Shown piece by piece: positions 1 to 6,989 of a stretch of DNA of 18,835 nt. A program made the position numbers and the translations under genes. The notes below the pieces were generated by a model. It saw nothing but the letters and a program-made list of their open reading frames with translations, was not told the DNA's origin and searched no databases. Origin of the DNA: an uncultured Fretibacterium sp. (GTDB taxonomy: Bacteria; Synergistota; Synergistia; Synergistales; Aminobacteriaceae); contig CALCEM010000008.1 in the NCBI GenBank assembly GCA_937900285.1, positions 1 to 18,835 of the forward strand. Direction: 5' to 3'. Position 1 is the first letter of the stretch; each line of letters begins with the position of its first letter.

Positions 1-182
1 CCTAAATCTGTTGAAATCGTACTTGTTGCAAAGCCTGCATCTTCAAGAATTTTTGTTGCCTTCTCCGCGTTATCCTGTTTCAAGTCCGCAAGTACAATAT
101 GTTTCCCTGCTCCTACTCTGCGTGCTATGGCCTGACCTATTGAGCCAGTGCCAAGAAGCACAACGACATCTTTATTATTCAT
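1..182 (-). CDS. Short-chain dehydrogenase/reductase, N-terminal part (cut by window start)
   Basis: The first about 60 residues of an NAD(P)-dependent oxidoreductase are visible; the rest lies beyond position 1. The protein opens with a beta strand (DVVVLLG) followed by a Rossmann dinucleotide loop of the form GTGSIGQAIARR. It continues with a second strand ending in LADLK, where an acidic residue after the second strand often favours NAD over NADP. The ATG at 182 is preceded by a strong GGAGGAGG ribosome binding site, so the start is secure. It lies downstream of, and in the same direction as, the aldo/keto reductase, suggesting one redox operon. The substrate cannot be deduced from this fragment. 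Confidence 0.8.
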   Translation of the reverse strand, partial: MNNKDVVVLLGTGSIGQAIARRVGAGKHIVLADLKQDNAEKATKILEDAGFATSTISTDL

Positions 183-199
183 AAATTATTCCTCCTCCG

Positions 200-292
200 T
201 TAATCGTTAATCTTATAATTTTCCAATTGATTCTTGAGCCAATTTTTTACAGCCACTCTTGACCGAGTGCAGAAAGGACAAATTATTTTCAC
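200..292 (-). other. Possible 30-residue ORF with CPFC motif, or a gene relic
   Basis: Between the two oxidoreductase genes a GTG-initiated frame of 30 codons encodes a small basic peptide. It has a CPFC pair near the start, then an amphipathic stretch ending in NYKIND. Just upstream, in another frame, lies a short open stretch (residues like DDGRKIYDTLMG). The two could be the shifted halves of one decayed reading frame. I do not recognise a family. The CPFC pair could bind a metal or be a redox pair, but one pair of cysteines is weak evidence. No clear ribosome binding site precedes the GTG. Confidence 0.25.
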
Positions 293-353
293 GGCTTCTT
301 TTGCCCCATCAATGTGTCGTAAATTTTCCGTCCATCATCTGCTTCACTTTAAA

Positions 354-1349
354 TTAAAATGCGTGCTGTTTTGTGTGAGCAACATACGGTGCTTCAAGTG
401 TCGCAATCTCGTCTTCGTTCAACTTAATATCAACTGCTGAGGCTGCTTCTTCAACATGTTTAACGCTGGTAGTTCCAACGATAGGCGAGCAGATGAACGG
501 CTTGCTTAACATCCATGCTAAAGCCTCCTGAGCCATTGAACGCCCGTTTTCTTTTGCAACTTTTTCGAGATTGTCTATTACTGCTTTGTCCTGCTCTGCT
601 GTCTTCTCAGTCCAAACCATAGGCGAGACTCCGTCAATTTTTGTTCTCGCTGTCTGAGTTCCCCAAGAATGAGCGCACCTTCCGCCGGCAAGAGGACTCC
701 ACGGATTTACGCCAACTTTTCTATCAAGACATAACGGCATCATTTCGTGTTCTTCTTCGCGATAAATTAAATTATATTGGTTCTGCATGGTTATGAATTT
801 AGTCCAGCCGTGACGTTCCGCAATGTTCTGCAACCTCTCGAACTGCCATGCGTCCATTGTGCAAGCTCCGATATATCTAGCTTTGCCGGACTTCACTACA
901 TCATGCAGAGCTTCCATAATTTCTTCCATTGGTGTGAAAGCGTCAAGCCTGTGAATCTGGTACAGGTCAACGTAATCAAGTCCAAGTCTTTCGAGGCTGT
1001 GATTTATTTCGGCCATGATGTTTTTGCGCGATAATCCTGCGCCGTTGGGTTTTCCTGCTCTCATCTCAAAGTTTACTTTTGTCGCAACAACTATTTCATC
1101 ACGATTGAGTCCGAACTCGCGAATTAATTTGCCGGTAATTGTTTCGCTGCTACCGAGCTGATATACATTTGCAGTGTCGAAAAAGTTAATGCCTAGTTCG
1201 ATTGCTTTGCGGAAAATCGGTTTTGCGTCTTCAAATTCCATTGCCCAAGGGAACACGCCATTTTCTGAACCGGACTTGCCGAAGCTCATCATTCCCAAAC
1301 ATATGCGCGAAACATCTACGCCACTGTTACCAAGTTTTACATACTTCAT
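354..1349 (-). CDS. Aldo/keto reductase
   Basis: A 331-residue NAD(P)H-dependent carbonyl reductase of the AKR superfamily, with a TIM-barrel fold and probably cytosolic. The catalytic tetrad is present in normal order: Asp58 and Tyr63 in FFDTANVY, Lys91 in ATKVNF, and His133 in LYQIHRLD. The C-terminal cofactor region shows the usual SPIVGTTS loop. I take the ATG at 1349 rather than one 33 bases upstream, because an AAGGAG site lies about 10 bases before it and the protein then begins with the family-typical MKYVKLGNSG. The gene is divergent from a LysR regulator and is followed by an SDR gene in the same direction. It probably reduces or detoxifies an aldehyde or ketone; the substrate is not inferable. 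Confidence 0.93.
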   Translation of the reverse strand: MKYVKLGNSGVDVSRICLGMMSFGKSGSENGVFPWAMEFEDAKPIFRKAIELGINFFDTANVYQLGSSETITGKLIREFGLNRDEIVVATKVNFEMRAGKPNGAGLSRKNIMAEINHSLERLGLDYVDLYQIHRLDAFTPMEEIMEALHDVVKSGKARYIGACTMDAWQFERLQNIAERHGWTKFITMQNQYNLIYREEEHEMMPLCLDRKVGVNPWSPLAGGRCAHSWGTQTARTKIDGVSPMVWTEKTAEQDKAVIDNLEKVAKENGRSMAQEALAWMLSKPFICSPIVGTTSVKHVEEAASAVDIKLNEDEIATLEAPYVAHTKQHAF

Positions 1350-1468
1350 AAAATTATCACTCCTTGCGAAGGTTATTTTCAAAACGCGTGCAGTTTATTC
1401 TCTGGTGATACAATAATCAAATATAAATACTAGATTATTAATAAAAATTTTTTACTACAGGGAAGAGA
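1350..1468. promoter_or_regulatory. Divergent promoter region with candidate LysR operator
   Basis: The 119-base gap between the divergent aldo/keto reductase and LysR genes must contain both promoters. It holds an interrupted inverted repeat, AATAATC at 1412-1418 and GATTATT at 1433-1439, separated by 14 bases of A/T-rich sequence. LysR-type proteins usually bind dyads of this general size in exactly this position. Being A/T rich, the repeat could be chance. Confidence 0.4.
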
Positions 1469-2356
1469 ATGAACACAAAGCAAATTGATTACGTGCTTGA
1501 AATAGCAAAGACAAAAAACTTCAACAGAGCCGCAGAAAATTTATTTATCTCTCAGCCTGCATTGAGTTATCAAATTAAACTCGTTGAAAATGAAATCGGC
1601 TTCTTAATTTTTGAGCGTTCTGTCAGAGGAACACTATTGACTCCGGCAGGCGAGCAATTTTGCACAACACTGCGAAATATACGCGGTGAGTTAAAACTGG
1701 CTGTTGAGCAGGGACAAAATTTAAGCTCGCGTTATAAGTCAAATATTTCAATCGGTCTTCCAATGAGGTCAGCTATATATTTTTTGTCTGAAGCGATCGT
1801 AAAATTTGAAACCGAACATGACGGAATATCCGTTACACCGCATTTTTTGCCGCTGTCTGACCCGTCATCATTCCTTAAGGGTGAAGAAGATATATTATTC
1901 TCAATGGAAGTTGACGTAAAAAGAATATCCGACATAAAGATTCATAAACTTTTTGAAAGCAAAATTTATCTTATTACAGAAAAATCGGACACGTTAGCAC
2001 AGAAAAAAATCATCGAGCTTGAAGACCTTAAGGGCAGAACGTTAATGGTCGGAGGAGGTTCGCCACCGGAACTCCGTTTAGTGCAACAAAGAGTGATTGA
2101 AACGCTGAATATTCCCTACTTCAACAGCAATGATTACGAAACAACATTAACGAACGTTGCGGCTCATAAAGGCGTATGTCTTGCTCCCGGTTTTCTCAAT
2201 AATCATTACGACGAATTTGCCTGGACTCCGTTTAACTGCCCGGAAACTATATCATGCGTACTATGCACACACGCAAGCGAACAAAATAAAAATGTTTATG
2301 CTCTTGTGAAACTGCTACAAAAAACTTATATCGAACACTCAGATTTCGCTGTATAA
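1469..2356 (+). CDS. LysR-family transcriptional regulator
   Basis: A 295-residue regulator of normal LysR length. Residues 1-60 form the winged helix-turn-helix, with the typical pattern NFNRAAENLFISQPALSYQI followed by the wing ending in LTPAGEQF. Residues of about 90-290 form the periplasmic-binding-like effector domain. A GGGAAGAG stretch shortly before the ATG serves as ribosome binding site. The divergent arrangement with the aldo/keto reductase and SDR operon is the classic layout in which the LysR protein controls its neighbours and itself. The effector is unknown, but a substrate or product of the reductases is the natural guess. Confidence 0.93.
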   Translation: MNTKQIDYVLEIAKTKNFNRAAENLFISQPALSYQIKLVENEIGFLIFERSVRGTLLTPAGEQFCTTLRNIRGELKLAVEQGQNLSSRYKSNISIGLPMRSAIYFLSEAIVKFETEHDGISVTPHFLPLSDPSSFLKGEEDILFSMEVDVKRISDIKIHKLFESKIYLITEKSDTLAQKKIIELEDLKGRTLMVGGGSPPELRLVQQRVIETLNIPYFNSNDYETTLTNVAAHKGVCLAPGFLNNHYDEFAWTPFNCPETISCVLCTHASEQNKNVYALVKLLQKTYIEHSDFAV

Positions 2357-2450
2357 ACTCAAATTATACGCAAGCTCCATAACAAGACACAGAACGCTTT
2401 GATACTCGGCACTCAGGTTATGTAAAAGAAGCGTCAAGAAATCCGATCGG

Positions 2451-2624
2451 TTAACGCTTGATAAATTTCTTTGCTTTGGGGTCGCGCTTGATAAATTCTT
2501 CGTAATCGTCAGCCTCGATTATTAAATTTCCGCCATCTGCTACCCTGTTTCCTCCTATACTTAGTGAAGCCTTGAACGAATTGCAAGCCCTGCCCGTAAC
2601 CTTGAATGACGGAATTAAAAGCGT
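2451..2624 (-). pseudogene. Fragment of an MmeI-like (type IIG/BREX-type) adenine methylase
   Basis: An open stretch of 58 codons without a start codon, ending in a TAA. Its second half reads GGNRVADGGNLIIEADDYEE and then FIKRDPKAKKFIKR. This resembles the conserved (V/N)DGGNLI segment and following acidic/basic helix that lie between catalytic and target-recognition parts of MmeI-like class I DNA methyltransferases, normally around 900 residues long. Everything upstream and downstream is missing, so this is a relic of a restriction or defence gene. The EEFIKR/KKFIKR pair comes from a 13-bp direct repeat (CGCTTGATAAATT on the plus strand). Confidence 0.55.
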
Positions 2625-2697
2625 TTAAATAATTTTGATTATAAGCATTAGCAGTATTTTGAGATAAATTATTGATTCTCTTTTGAGTAATTGAACT
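2509..2697 (-). pseudogene. Open fragment of an unrecognised, phage-like protein
   Basis: A 63-codon open stretch in a different frame from, and overlapping, the methylase fragment. It has no start codon or ribosome binding site. Its Gln/Asn-rich text (SQNTANAYNQNYLNAFNSVI, then QGYGQGLQFVQ) reads like real coding sequence rather than noise. The last third becomes Arg-rich where the methylase frame takes over. The likely explanation is that two unrelated gene remnants are joined at about 2570-2600. Confidence 0.35.
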
Positions 2698-2702
2698 TTA
2701 AA

Positions 2703-3038
2703 TTAGCTGTAATCATAAGTTGCGCTGAGAGATAAGAAATAATAATTTTTGTTCTTATAAGTCATTTTCCAGCTGTCACTTAAATATCCGCTAAGAAAAT
2801 CATATTCTTCCGCTGAATGAATAGAAGCGGGGTGACAGTTAAAAGAATCGCATATGACGTTATAAGGTTGAGCGTATTATTATTGAGCCTTTGTTGCCCC
2901 TCTGTTATCGGCAATTACGAAAGTAGTTAAATCGTTGATAATTGTAACATTTTCTATGCCGACATAATCGCTAATATTTTCCTTTGCGTGATTGTTGTAA
3001 AATTCTTCTCGCAGTTCTGAAATTGTTTTTTGCGTGGT
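2703..3038 (-). pseudogene. Phage-like gene disrupted by two tandem in-frame TAA codons
   Basis: A 112-codon frame on the minus strand, open except for two adjacent TAA codons at 2877-2882. Upstream of the stops the text is soluble-protein-like (ELREEFYNNHAKENISDYVG). Downstream it continues in the same frame with aromatic-rich text (SAEEYDFLSGYLSDSWKMTY) and ends at TAA 2703-2705. A GAGGAG site and a TTG lie just before it, but the TTG is one base out of frame, so the start is also damaged. It directly follows the 85-residue gene, so both once formed a small operon. I do not recognise the family; phage or prophage accessory origin is a guess. Confidence 0.45.
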
Positions 3039-3042
3039 TCAA

Positions 3043-3300
3043 TTAAATCTCCTCTACTGTTATTTGGATTGAAATGTCATCAACGAGTCCCAAAACGCTT
3101 AAAAAAGGAGCGTACGACCATTGGTAAACTGAATTATACGATTCACTGATAACAATTCCGACACGCGAATTCCCTGCGTAAAGTCTTACACTGCCTTTTA
3201 TTACTTTTATTTCTACCTTTTGTTTAGGCGGAAAATAATATTGTTTGCCTCCTGCTTCGTAATATTTCGGGCTGTCCGTATTATTTTTGAACGTTGGCAT
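3043..3300 (-). CDS. Small hypothetical protein, phage-like
   Basis: An intact 85-residue gene with a strong GGAGGTG ribosome binding site before its ATG at 3300. The protein is rich in Tyr, Val, Ile and Ser, with alternating hydrophobic residues (KQKVEIKVIKGSVRLYAG). That suggests a small beta-sandwich or structural protein, as in many phage accessory genes. There is no signal peptide or membrane segment. It ends with TVEEI, and the ribosome binding site of the following broken gene lies within its last codons. It is the only intact member of this minus-strand remnant cluster. Function unknown. Confidence 0.55.
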   Translation of the reverse strand: MPTFKNNTDSPKYYEAGGKQYYFPPKQKVEIKVIKGSVRLYAGNSRVGIVISESYNSVYQWSYAPFLSVLGLVDDISIQITVEEI

Positions 3301-3327
3301 TTGTTACACCTCCATAAAATATTATTG

Positions 3328-3336
3328 TGTTATACT
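3328..3336 (+). promoter_or_regulatory. Extended -10 promoter element of the antitoxin operon
   Basis: TGTTATACT matches an extended -10 box (TGnTATAAT-like) about 28 bases before the antitoxin ATG. No good -35 box is seen at the right spacing, which extended -10 promoters tolerate. Confidence 0.4.
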
Positions 3337-3363
3337 TACAAAAAATTAAAGGAGAAAAATAAA

Positions 3364-3669
3364 ATGAATACTGCTTTATTACAAATTAGAATCGACGAAG
3401 ATTTAAAAAAAGAGGCTTCAAACCTGTTCGAACAACTTGGCCTTGATATTTCTTCAGCTGTCAGAATGTTTTTAAAACGCGCTGTCCTTGAGAGTGGCAT
3501 ACCATTTAACATAAACATTCCTAAAACTCGTTACAAAGCTGAACGCGGTTATAAAGCTTTACTCGAATTAGGGAAAATATCAGAATTAAACGGTAATTCA
3601 AATATGACACTCGATGAAATCAATGCCGAAATAAAACAAGCTAGAAAAGAGGCTGAACAAAAATTTTAA
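3364..3669 (+). CDS. RelB/DinJ-family antitoxin
   Basis: A 101-residue antitoxin. Residues 1-50 carry the ribbon-helix-helix DNA-binding region: an N-terminal beta strand (ALLQIRIDEDLKKEA), then the family signature LGLDISSAVRMFLKRAV and ESGIPFNI. The C-terminal part is charged and helical (TLDEINAEIKQARKEAEQKF), as expected for the toxin-wrapping arm. The start is the ATG at 3364, with AAGGAG in front; the frame stays open further upstream but that part is not family-like. It lies directly upstream of a PIN-domain toxin relic. The protein is intact while its toxin appears dead, so it would be an orphan, autoregulating antitoxin. Confidence 0.88.
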   Translation: MNTALLQIRIDEDLKKEASNLFEQLGLDISSAVRMFLKRAVLESGIPFNINIPKTRYKAERGYKALLELGKISELNGNSNMTLDEINAEIKQARKEAEQKF

Positions 3670-4052
3670 TTTTCTCTGAATATTTTGCCGTCCTTGACAC
3701 TAATATTATAGTATCAGCAATGTTGAACCCTCAATCCGTACCCGGTAAAGTTGTGCAAGAATCACTGCACGGAAGTATTGTTCCCATCGTAAATGAAAAT
3801 ATATTATGGGAATATGACAACGTACTTTATAGACCAAAATTTAAATTTAATCCTGACTCAGTTAAAATACTTCTTGATGACCTGCAAAAGCGCGCAATAT
3901 TCTCAAAAGAAGCGGAAATCAACGATATTTTATCCGATCCAAATGACACTGTGTTTTTTGCCGTCCTTAGCGAAATAAGAAAATATAAACCGGCTTATTC
4001 TTTTATTCCTACGTCTTTTACTTCATCGTGCGTAAACCAGTCGTTAACCTGA
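3669..4052 (+). pseudogene. PIN-domain toxin (COG1569-like), damaged at both ends
   Basis: The frame encodes a PIN RNase toxin of the type paired with RelB/DinJ. It contains FAVLDTNIIVSAML with the first catalytic Asp (codon at 3696), NENILWEYDNVLYRPKF with the central Glu, and DPNDTVFFAVLSE with further acidic residues. Homology stops after RKYKPAY at about 3999, where intact members continue with a LVTGN...HFP segment and about 30 more residues. The last 18 codons here are instead antisense to another gene. The expected start would overlap the antitoxin stop as TAATG, but the sequence has TAATT, giving ATT at 3669-3671. The only good start codon, ATG 3720, is internal and would remove the first catalytic Asp. 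It is very probably inactive. Confidence 0.75.
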
Positions 4053-4223
4053 TATAAATCCCGCCCCGTGAAAATATATTCCGCTTGATATTTTATTATA
4101 TTCCGGATTTTTTTCTTTAACGAAAGAATGAGCTGTTTTAAACATATAATTAATTTCTGGTAGATTTAAGCCGAAAAATTTATTAACAGCTGAAATACCT
4201 TGATAATAACATCTAACACGCCA
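3995..4223 (-). pseudogene. Frameshifted gene end on the minus strand, family not recognised
   Basis: Two minus-strand frames join into one plausible protein C-terminus. From 4223 to about 4070 it reads YYQGISAVNKFFGLNLPEIN, then HSFVKEKNPEYNKISSGIYF. After a one-base shift near 4067-4074 it continues as TGRDLYQVNDWFTHDEVKDV, ending with GIKE and TAA at 3995-3997. A further open stretch in a third frame (TVLKKNEATFFDVVKLKGW) extends upstream to about 4328, suggesting a second frameshift. The stop codon lies exactly where the PIN toxin loses homology, so this fragment probably recombined into the toxin's 3' end. I do not know the family. Confidence 0.5.
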
Positions 4224-4471
4224 TTATATAAATTATCCAGCCTTTTAACTTCACAACGTCAAAAAACGTTGCTTCATTCTTTTTTAACACGGTGAATGTT
4301 ATAAATAATGCTTTTAAGGCAGTGAAAAATTTTTATGTTAATTAAAACAAAAACGCTCACAAATGAGTATATTGTGTAATTCTGGACGTTTTAAAAGTTC
4401 TGTAAAAATAGGGCATTTCTGGATAATATTAAAAAGTGAGTTGGAAAATTATAAACTTCAAAAGCCAGTAT

Positions 4472-4690
4472 GTGAATAAAAATTATTTTGACGCGAAATT
4501 TGATGCTGTTAATAATAAGATTGACGGCGTAATTTATCAGGTTAAATCTAAAAACATGCAGTTAAAGCTTGAATTAACGTAGCAAATGAACGACCAGGAA
4601 AAAAGATTAACGCAACAAATGACGCAACTTGAACATAGAATCGTAAATCTTGATTCGAGTATGAATAATTTAACGCATTGGAATTACTGA
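4472..4690 (+). pseudogene. Small coiled-coil protein gene with an in-frame amber stop
   Basis: A 73-codon frame begins at GTG 4472 (NKNYFDAKFDAVNNKIDGVI) and runs through a TAG at 4580-4582. It then continues with a heptad-like coiled coil (QMNDQEKRLTQQMTQLEHRI, then VNLDSSMNNLTHWNY). The TAG stands where CAG would fit the surrounding Gln-rich text. An internal ATG at 4586 could start a 34-residue peptide. Small proteins of this sort are common in phage and plasmid accessory regions. No strong ribosome binding site is seen. Confidence 0.4.
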
Positions 4691-4861
4691 AAGGGCTTTA
4701 AACGAATTACAATAAAGACGAACAAATTAAAAACAGCTCACATATTTCAAAAAACGCAGAATTAAAAAGAAATGCCGGTGTGTATAAAAGCTGGGATTTA
4801 AATTAATAAATTAAGCTATAATTAAACACAAATTATATATTTTCAGGGAGGTAATTATTTT
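4691..4861 (+). other. Gene relic and promoter region before the pyrophosphatase
   Basis: A short open stretch at about 4710-4806 (NAELKRNAGVYKSWDLN, then TAA) looks like another degraded coiled-coil tail. It is followed by a TATAAT box at 4817-4822 and an AGGGAGG ribosome binding site at 4845-4851 serving the pyrophosphatase. A clear -35 box is not visible. Confidence 0.35.
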
Positions 4862-6943
4862 ATGTGGCTGGTCTTAGTATTCGTAACTCTGGTATTTGGT
4901 ATACTCGCTGGGCTTTATGCTTGGACGGTCTTTCAAAAATTAGCAGAGAGCAAGATCGATAATCCAAGAGTTGCAGAACTTTCAGACATAATTCACAAAG
5001 GAGCTATGGCATTTTTAAAGAAGGAATATACATGGCTCGTCCCGTTCGTCGGAGTAGTAGCGATTTTATTGGCTATATCATTGGGAATCGGTCAGGCGTT
5101 CGCGTTTGTTTTGGGAGCTTTGTGCAGTGCTACGGCCGGATGGTTCGGAATGTATGTAGCAACCCAAGCTAACGGCAGAACAACTTACGCCGCTTCAGAT
5201 AATTCAACTGGAAACGCGGCAGGTAACGCATTAGAGGCTGCATTTTCCGGCGGAAGCATTGTCGGAATGGTCGTCGTTGGTTTAGGATTAATCGGACTTG
5301 CTATAGCGTATTTATTTTTAAATGATGTTTCGAGTTTAACAGCTTTCGGAATGGGAGCAAGCTCGATCGCATTATTTGCACGTGTAGGCGGAGGAATTTA
5401 CACGAAGGCCGCAGACGTTGGGGCGGATTTAGTCGGAAAAGTTGAAGCCGGAATCCCGGAAGATGATCCGAGAAACCCTGCTGTTATAGCTGATAACGTT
5501 GGCGATAACGTCGGAGATATTGCCGGAATGGGAGCGGATTTATTTGAGAGTTATGTAAATTCGATTTTGGCGGCGATGGCCATCGGAGCTGTTTACACGT
5601 TTACGCCAGGTGTAGCAAATTCAGAGCTTGGATTATGGGGAATAGGCTTCCCGTTATTTTTATCGGCATGGGGTATTTTTGCTTCGATAATTGGCTGTAT
5701 GATGATTTCGAGGAAAGCGCCATTTTCGGACACGGTTATTTCAATTGCGAAAAAATTTCCGGGAATGAATCCCGTTATAGAACGCATTGATGAGGGTGAT
5801 GCGGCATTTGCTTTGAGAACTGGTACATTTGTCGCAGGCGGTTTAATGATAGCCGGAACATTTGTATTAAGTATATTATTTTTCTTTTCAAATTCGTTTA
5901 ATGTATTTTTAGCAGTCACGTCGGGAGTTTTGGCCGGAATTTTAATCGGAATCATGACGGAAGTATATACATCAGGCGATTATAAATTTGTTCAGGATGT
6001 CGCGGCAAGTTCAGAAACTGGATCTTCAACGGTAATTTTATCTGGTATATCGCTCGGAATGTTATCGACTGGAATCCCGGTATTATTAATTTGTATTTCG
6101 ACGTTGATAAGCTATTATTTGGCCGGAATGTTCGGCGTTGCTGTTGCTGCGGTTGGAATGCTTTCAATTACCGGAATTTCCTTGAGCGTTGATGCATATG
6201 GACCTATAGCGGATAATGCTGGCGGAATTGCGGAAATGAGTGAACTTCCCGAAGGTGTCAGAAAAATTACAGATCATCTTGACGCAATCGGAAATACAAC
6301 GGCTGCAATGGGTAAAGGTTTAGCAATTGGATCGGCTGCATTGACTGCGCTTGCTTTGTTCGTAGCGTATTCGCAGGCTGCAAAAATTGACAAAATCGAC
6401 ATTATGAACCCTTACGTAATTGTAGGTTTATTAATTGGTGGAATGCTTCCGTTTATATTCTGTTCGTTATCGATTGATGCTGTGAGCAAGGCGGCCAACT
6501 CAATGATCGAAGAAGTCCGCAGGCAGTTCCATGAGATCGCTGGCATAATGGAAGGAACAGGCAAACCAGAATATGAACGTTGTGTAGAAATTTCGACGCA
6601 TGCTGCATTAACTCAAATGATCGTACCCGGTGTAATGGCCATAGTAGTTCCTGTTTTAGTAGGATTTATTCTCGGTAAAGAGGCGCTCGGCGGATTATTG
6701 GGCGGTTCGATTGTAACGGGAGTAATGATGGCGTTATTTATGTCGAATTCCGGCGGAGCTTGGGACAATGCAAAAAAATATATTGAAGAGGGACATTTTA
6801 ACGGAAAAGGTTCACCGAACCACGCAGCTGCAGTAATTGGTGATACAGTAGGAGACCCGTTTAAAGATACAGCCGGACCGAGCTTGAATATATTAATTAA
6901 ATTAATGACGGTTGTTGCGTTAGTATTAGCGCCGTTATTTTAA
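4862..6943 (+). CDS. hppA: Ion-translocating membrane pyrophosphatase (K+-dependent type)
   Basis: A 693-residue integral inner-membrane pump with about 16 membrane helices, which couples pyrophosphate hydrolysis to Na+ and/or H+ export. The substrate-binding signatures are all present: GGGIYTKAADVGADLVGKVE, followed by the acidic DNVGDNVGDIAGMGADLFES, and near the C-terminus GDTVGDPFKDTAGPSLN. In the K+-determining motif it reads GNTTAAMGKG. Alanine where K+-independent pumps have lysine, and glycine three residues on, predict K+ dependence. K+-dependent enzymes often pump Na+. Length and architecture are normal. It is monocistronic, with its own promoter-like region and a strong terminator. 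Pyrophosphate-driven ion pumping fits an anaerobe with tight energy supply. Confidence 0.96.
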   Translation: MWLVLVFVTLVFGILAGLYAWTVFQKLAESKIDNPRVAELSDIIHKGAMAFLKKEYTWLVPFVGVVAILLAISLGIGQAFAFVLGALCSATAGWFGMYVATQANGRTTYAASDNSTGNAAGNALEAAFSGGSIVGMVVVGLGLIGLAIAYLFLNDVSSLTAFGMGASSIALFARVGGGIYTKAADVGADLVGKVEAGIPEDDPRNPAVIADNVGDNVGDIAGMGADLFESYVNSILAAMAIGAVYTFTPGVANSELGLWGIGFPLFLSAWGIFASIIGCMMISRKAPFSDTVISIAKKFPGMNPVIERIDEGDAAFALRTGTFVAGGLMIAGTFVLSILFFFSNSFNVFLAVTSGVLAGILIGIMTEVYTSGDYKFVQDVAASSETGSSTVILSGISLGMLSTGIPVLLICISTLISYYLAGMFGVAVAAVGMLSITGISLSVDAYGPIADNAGGIAEMSELPEGVRKITDHLDAIGNTTAAMGKGLAIGSAALTALALFVAYSQAAKIDKIDIMNPYVIVGLLIGGMLPFIFCSLSIDAVSKAANSMIEEVRRQFHEIAGIMEGTGKPEYERCVEISTHAALTQMIVPGVMAIVVPVLVGFILGKEALGGLLGGSIVTGVMMALFMSNSGGAWDNAKKYIEEGHFNGKGSPNHAAAVIGDTVGDPFKDTAGPSLNILIKLMTVVALVLAPLF

Positions 6944-6989
6944 GATTTAAGATTTAAATATTAAATATAAAAATTCTGGAATTATTGAG

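Noticed and set aside
1..2400. Higher GC of the left end as a sign of horizontal transfer
   Set aside because: Single lines counted by hand give about 47% GC here, but the pyrophosphatase gene is similar, so composition alone does not separate the region.
3720..3722. ATG 3720 as the true start of the PIN toxin
   Set aside because: It would delete the LDTN strand with the first catalytic Asp, which is clearly encoded upstream in the same frame.
4252..4285. Hairpin CAACGT/ACGTTG followed by T-rich sequence as a terminator
   Set aside because: Only a 6-bp stem, with the T run about 9 bases away, inside a degraded minus-strand reading frame.
5593..6167. Antisense frames within the pyrophosphatase gene
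   Set aside because: They mirror a strongly conserved gene, lack ribosome binding sites and show no domain.
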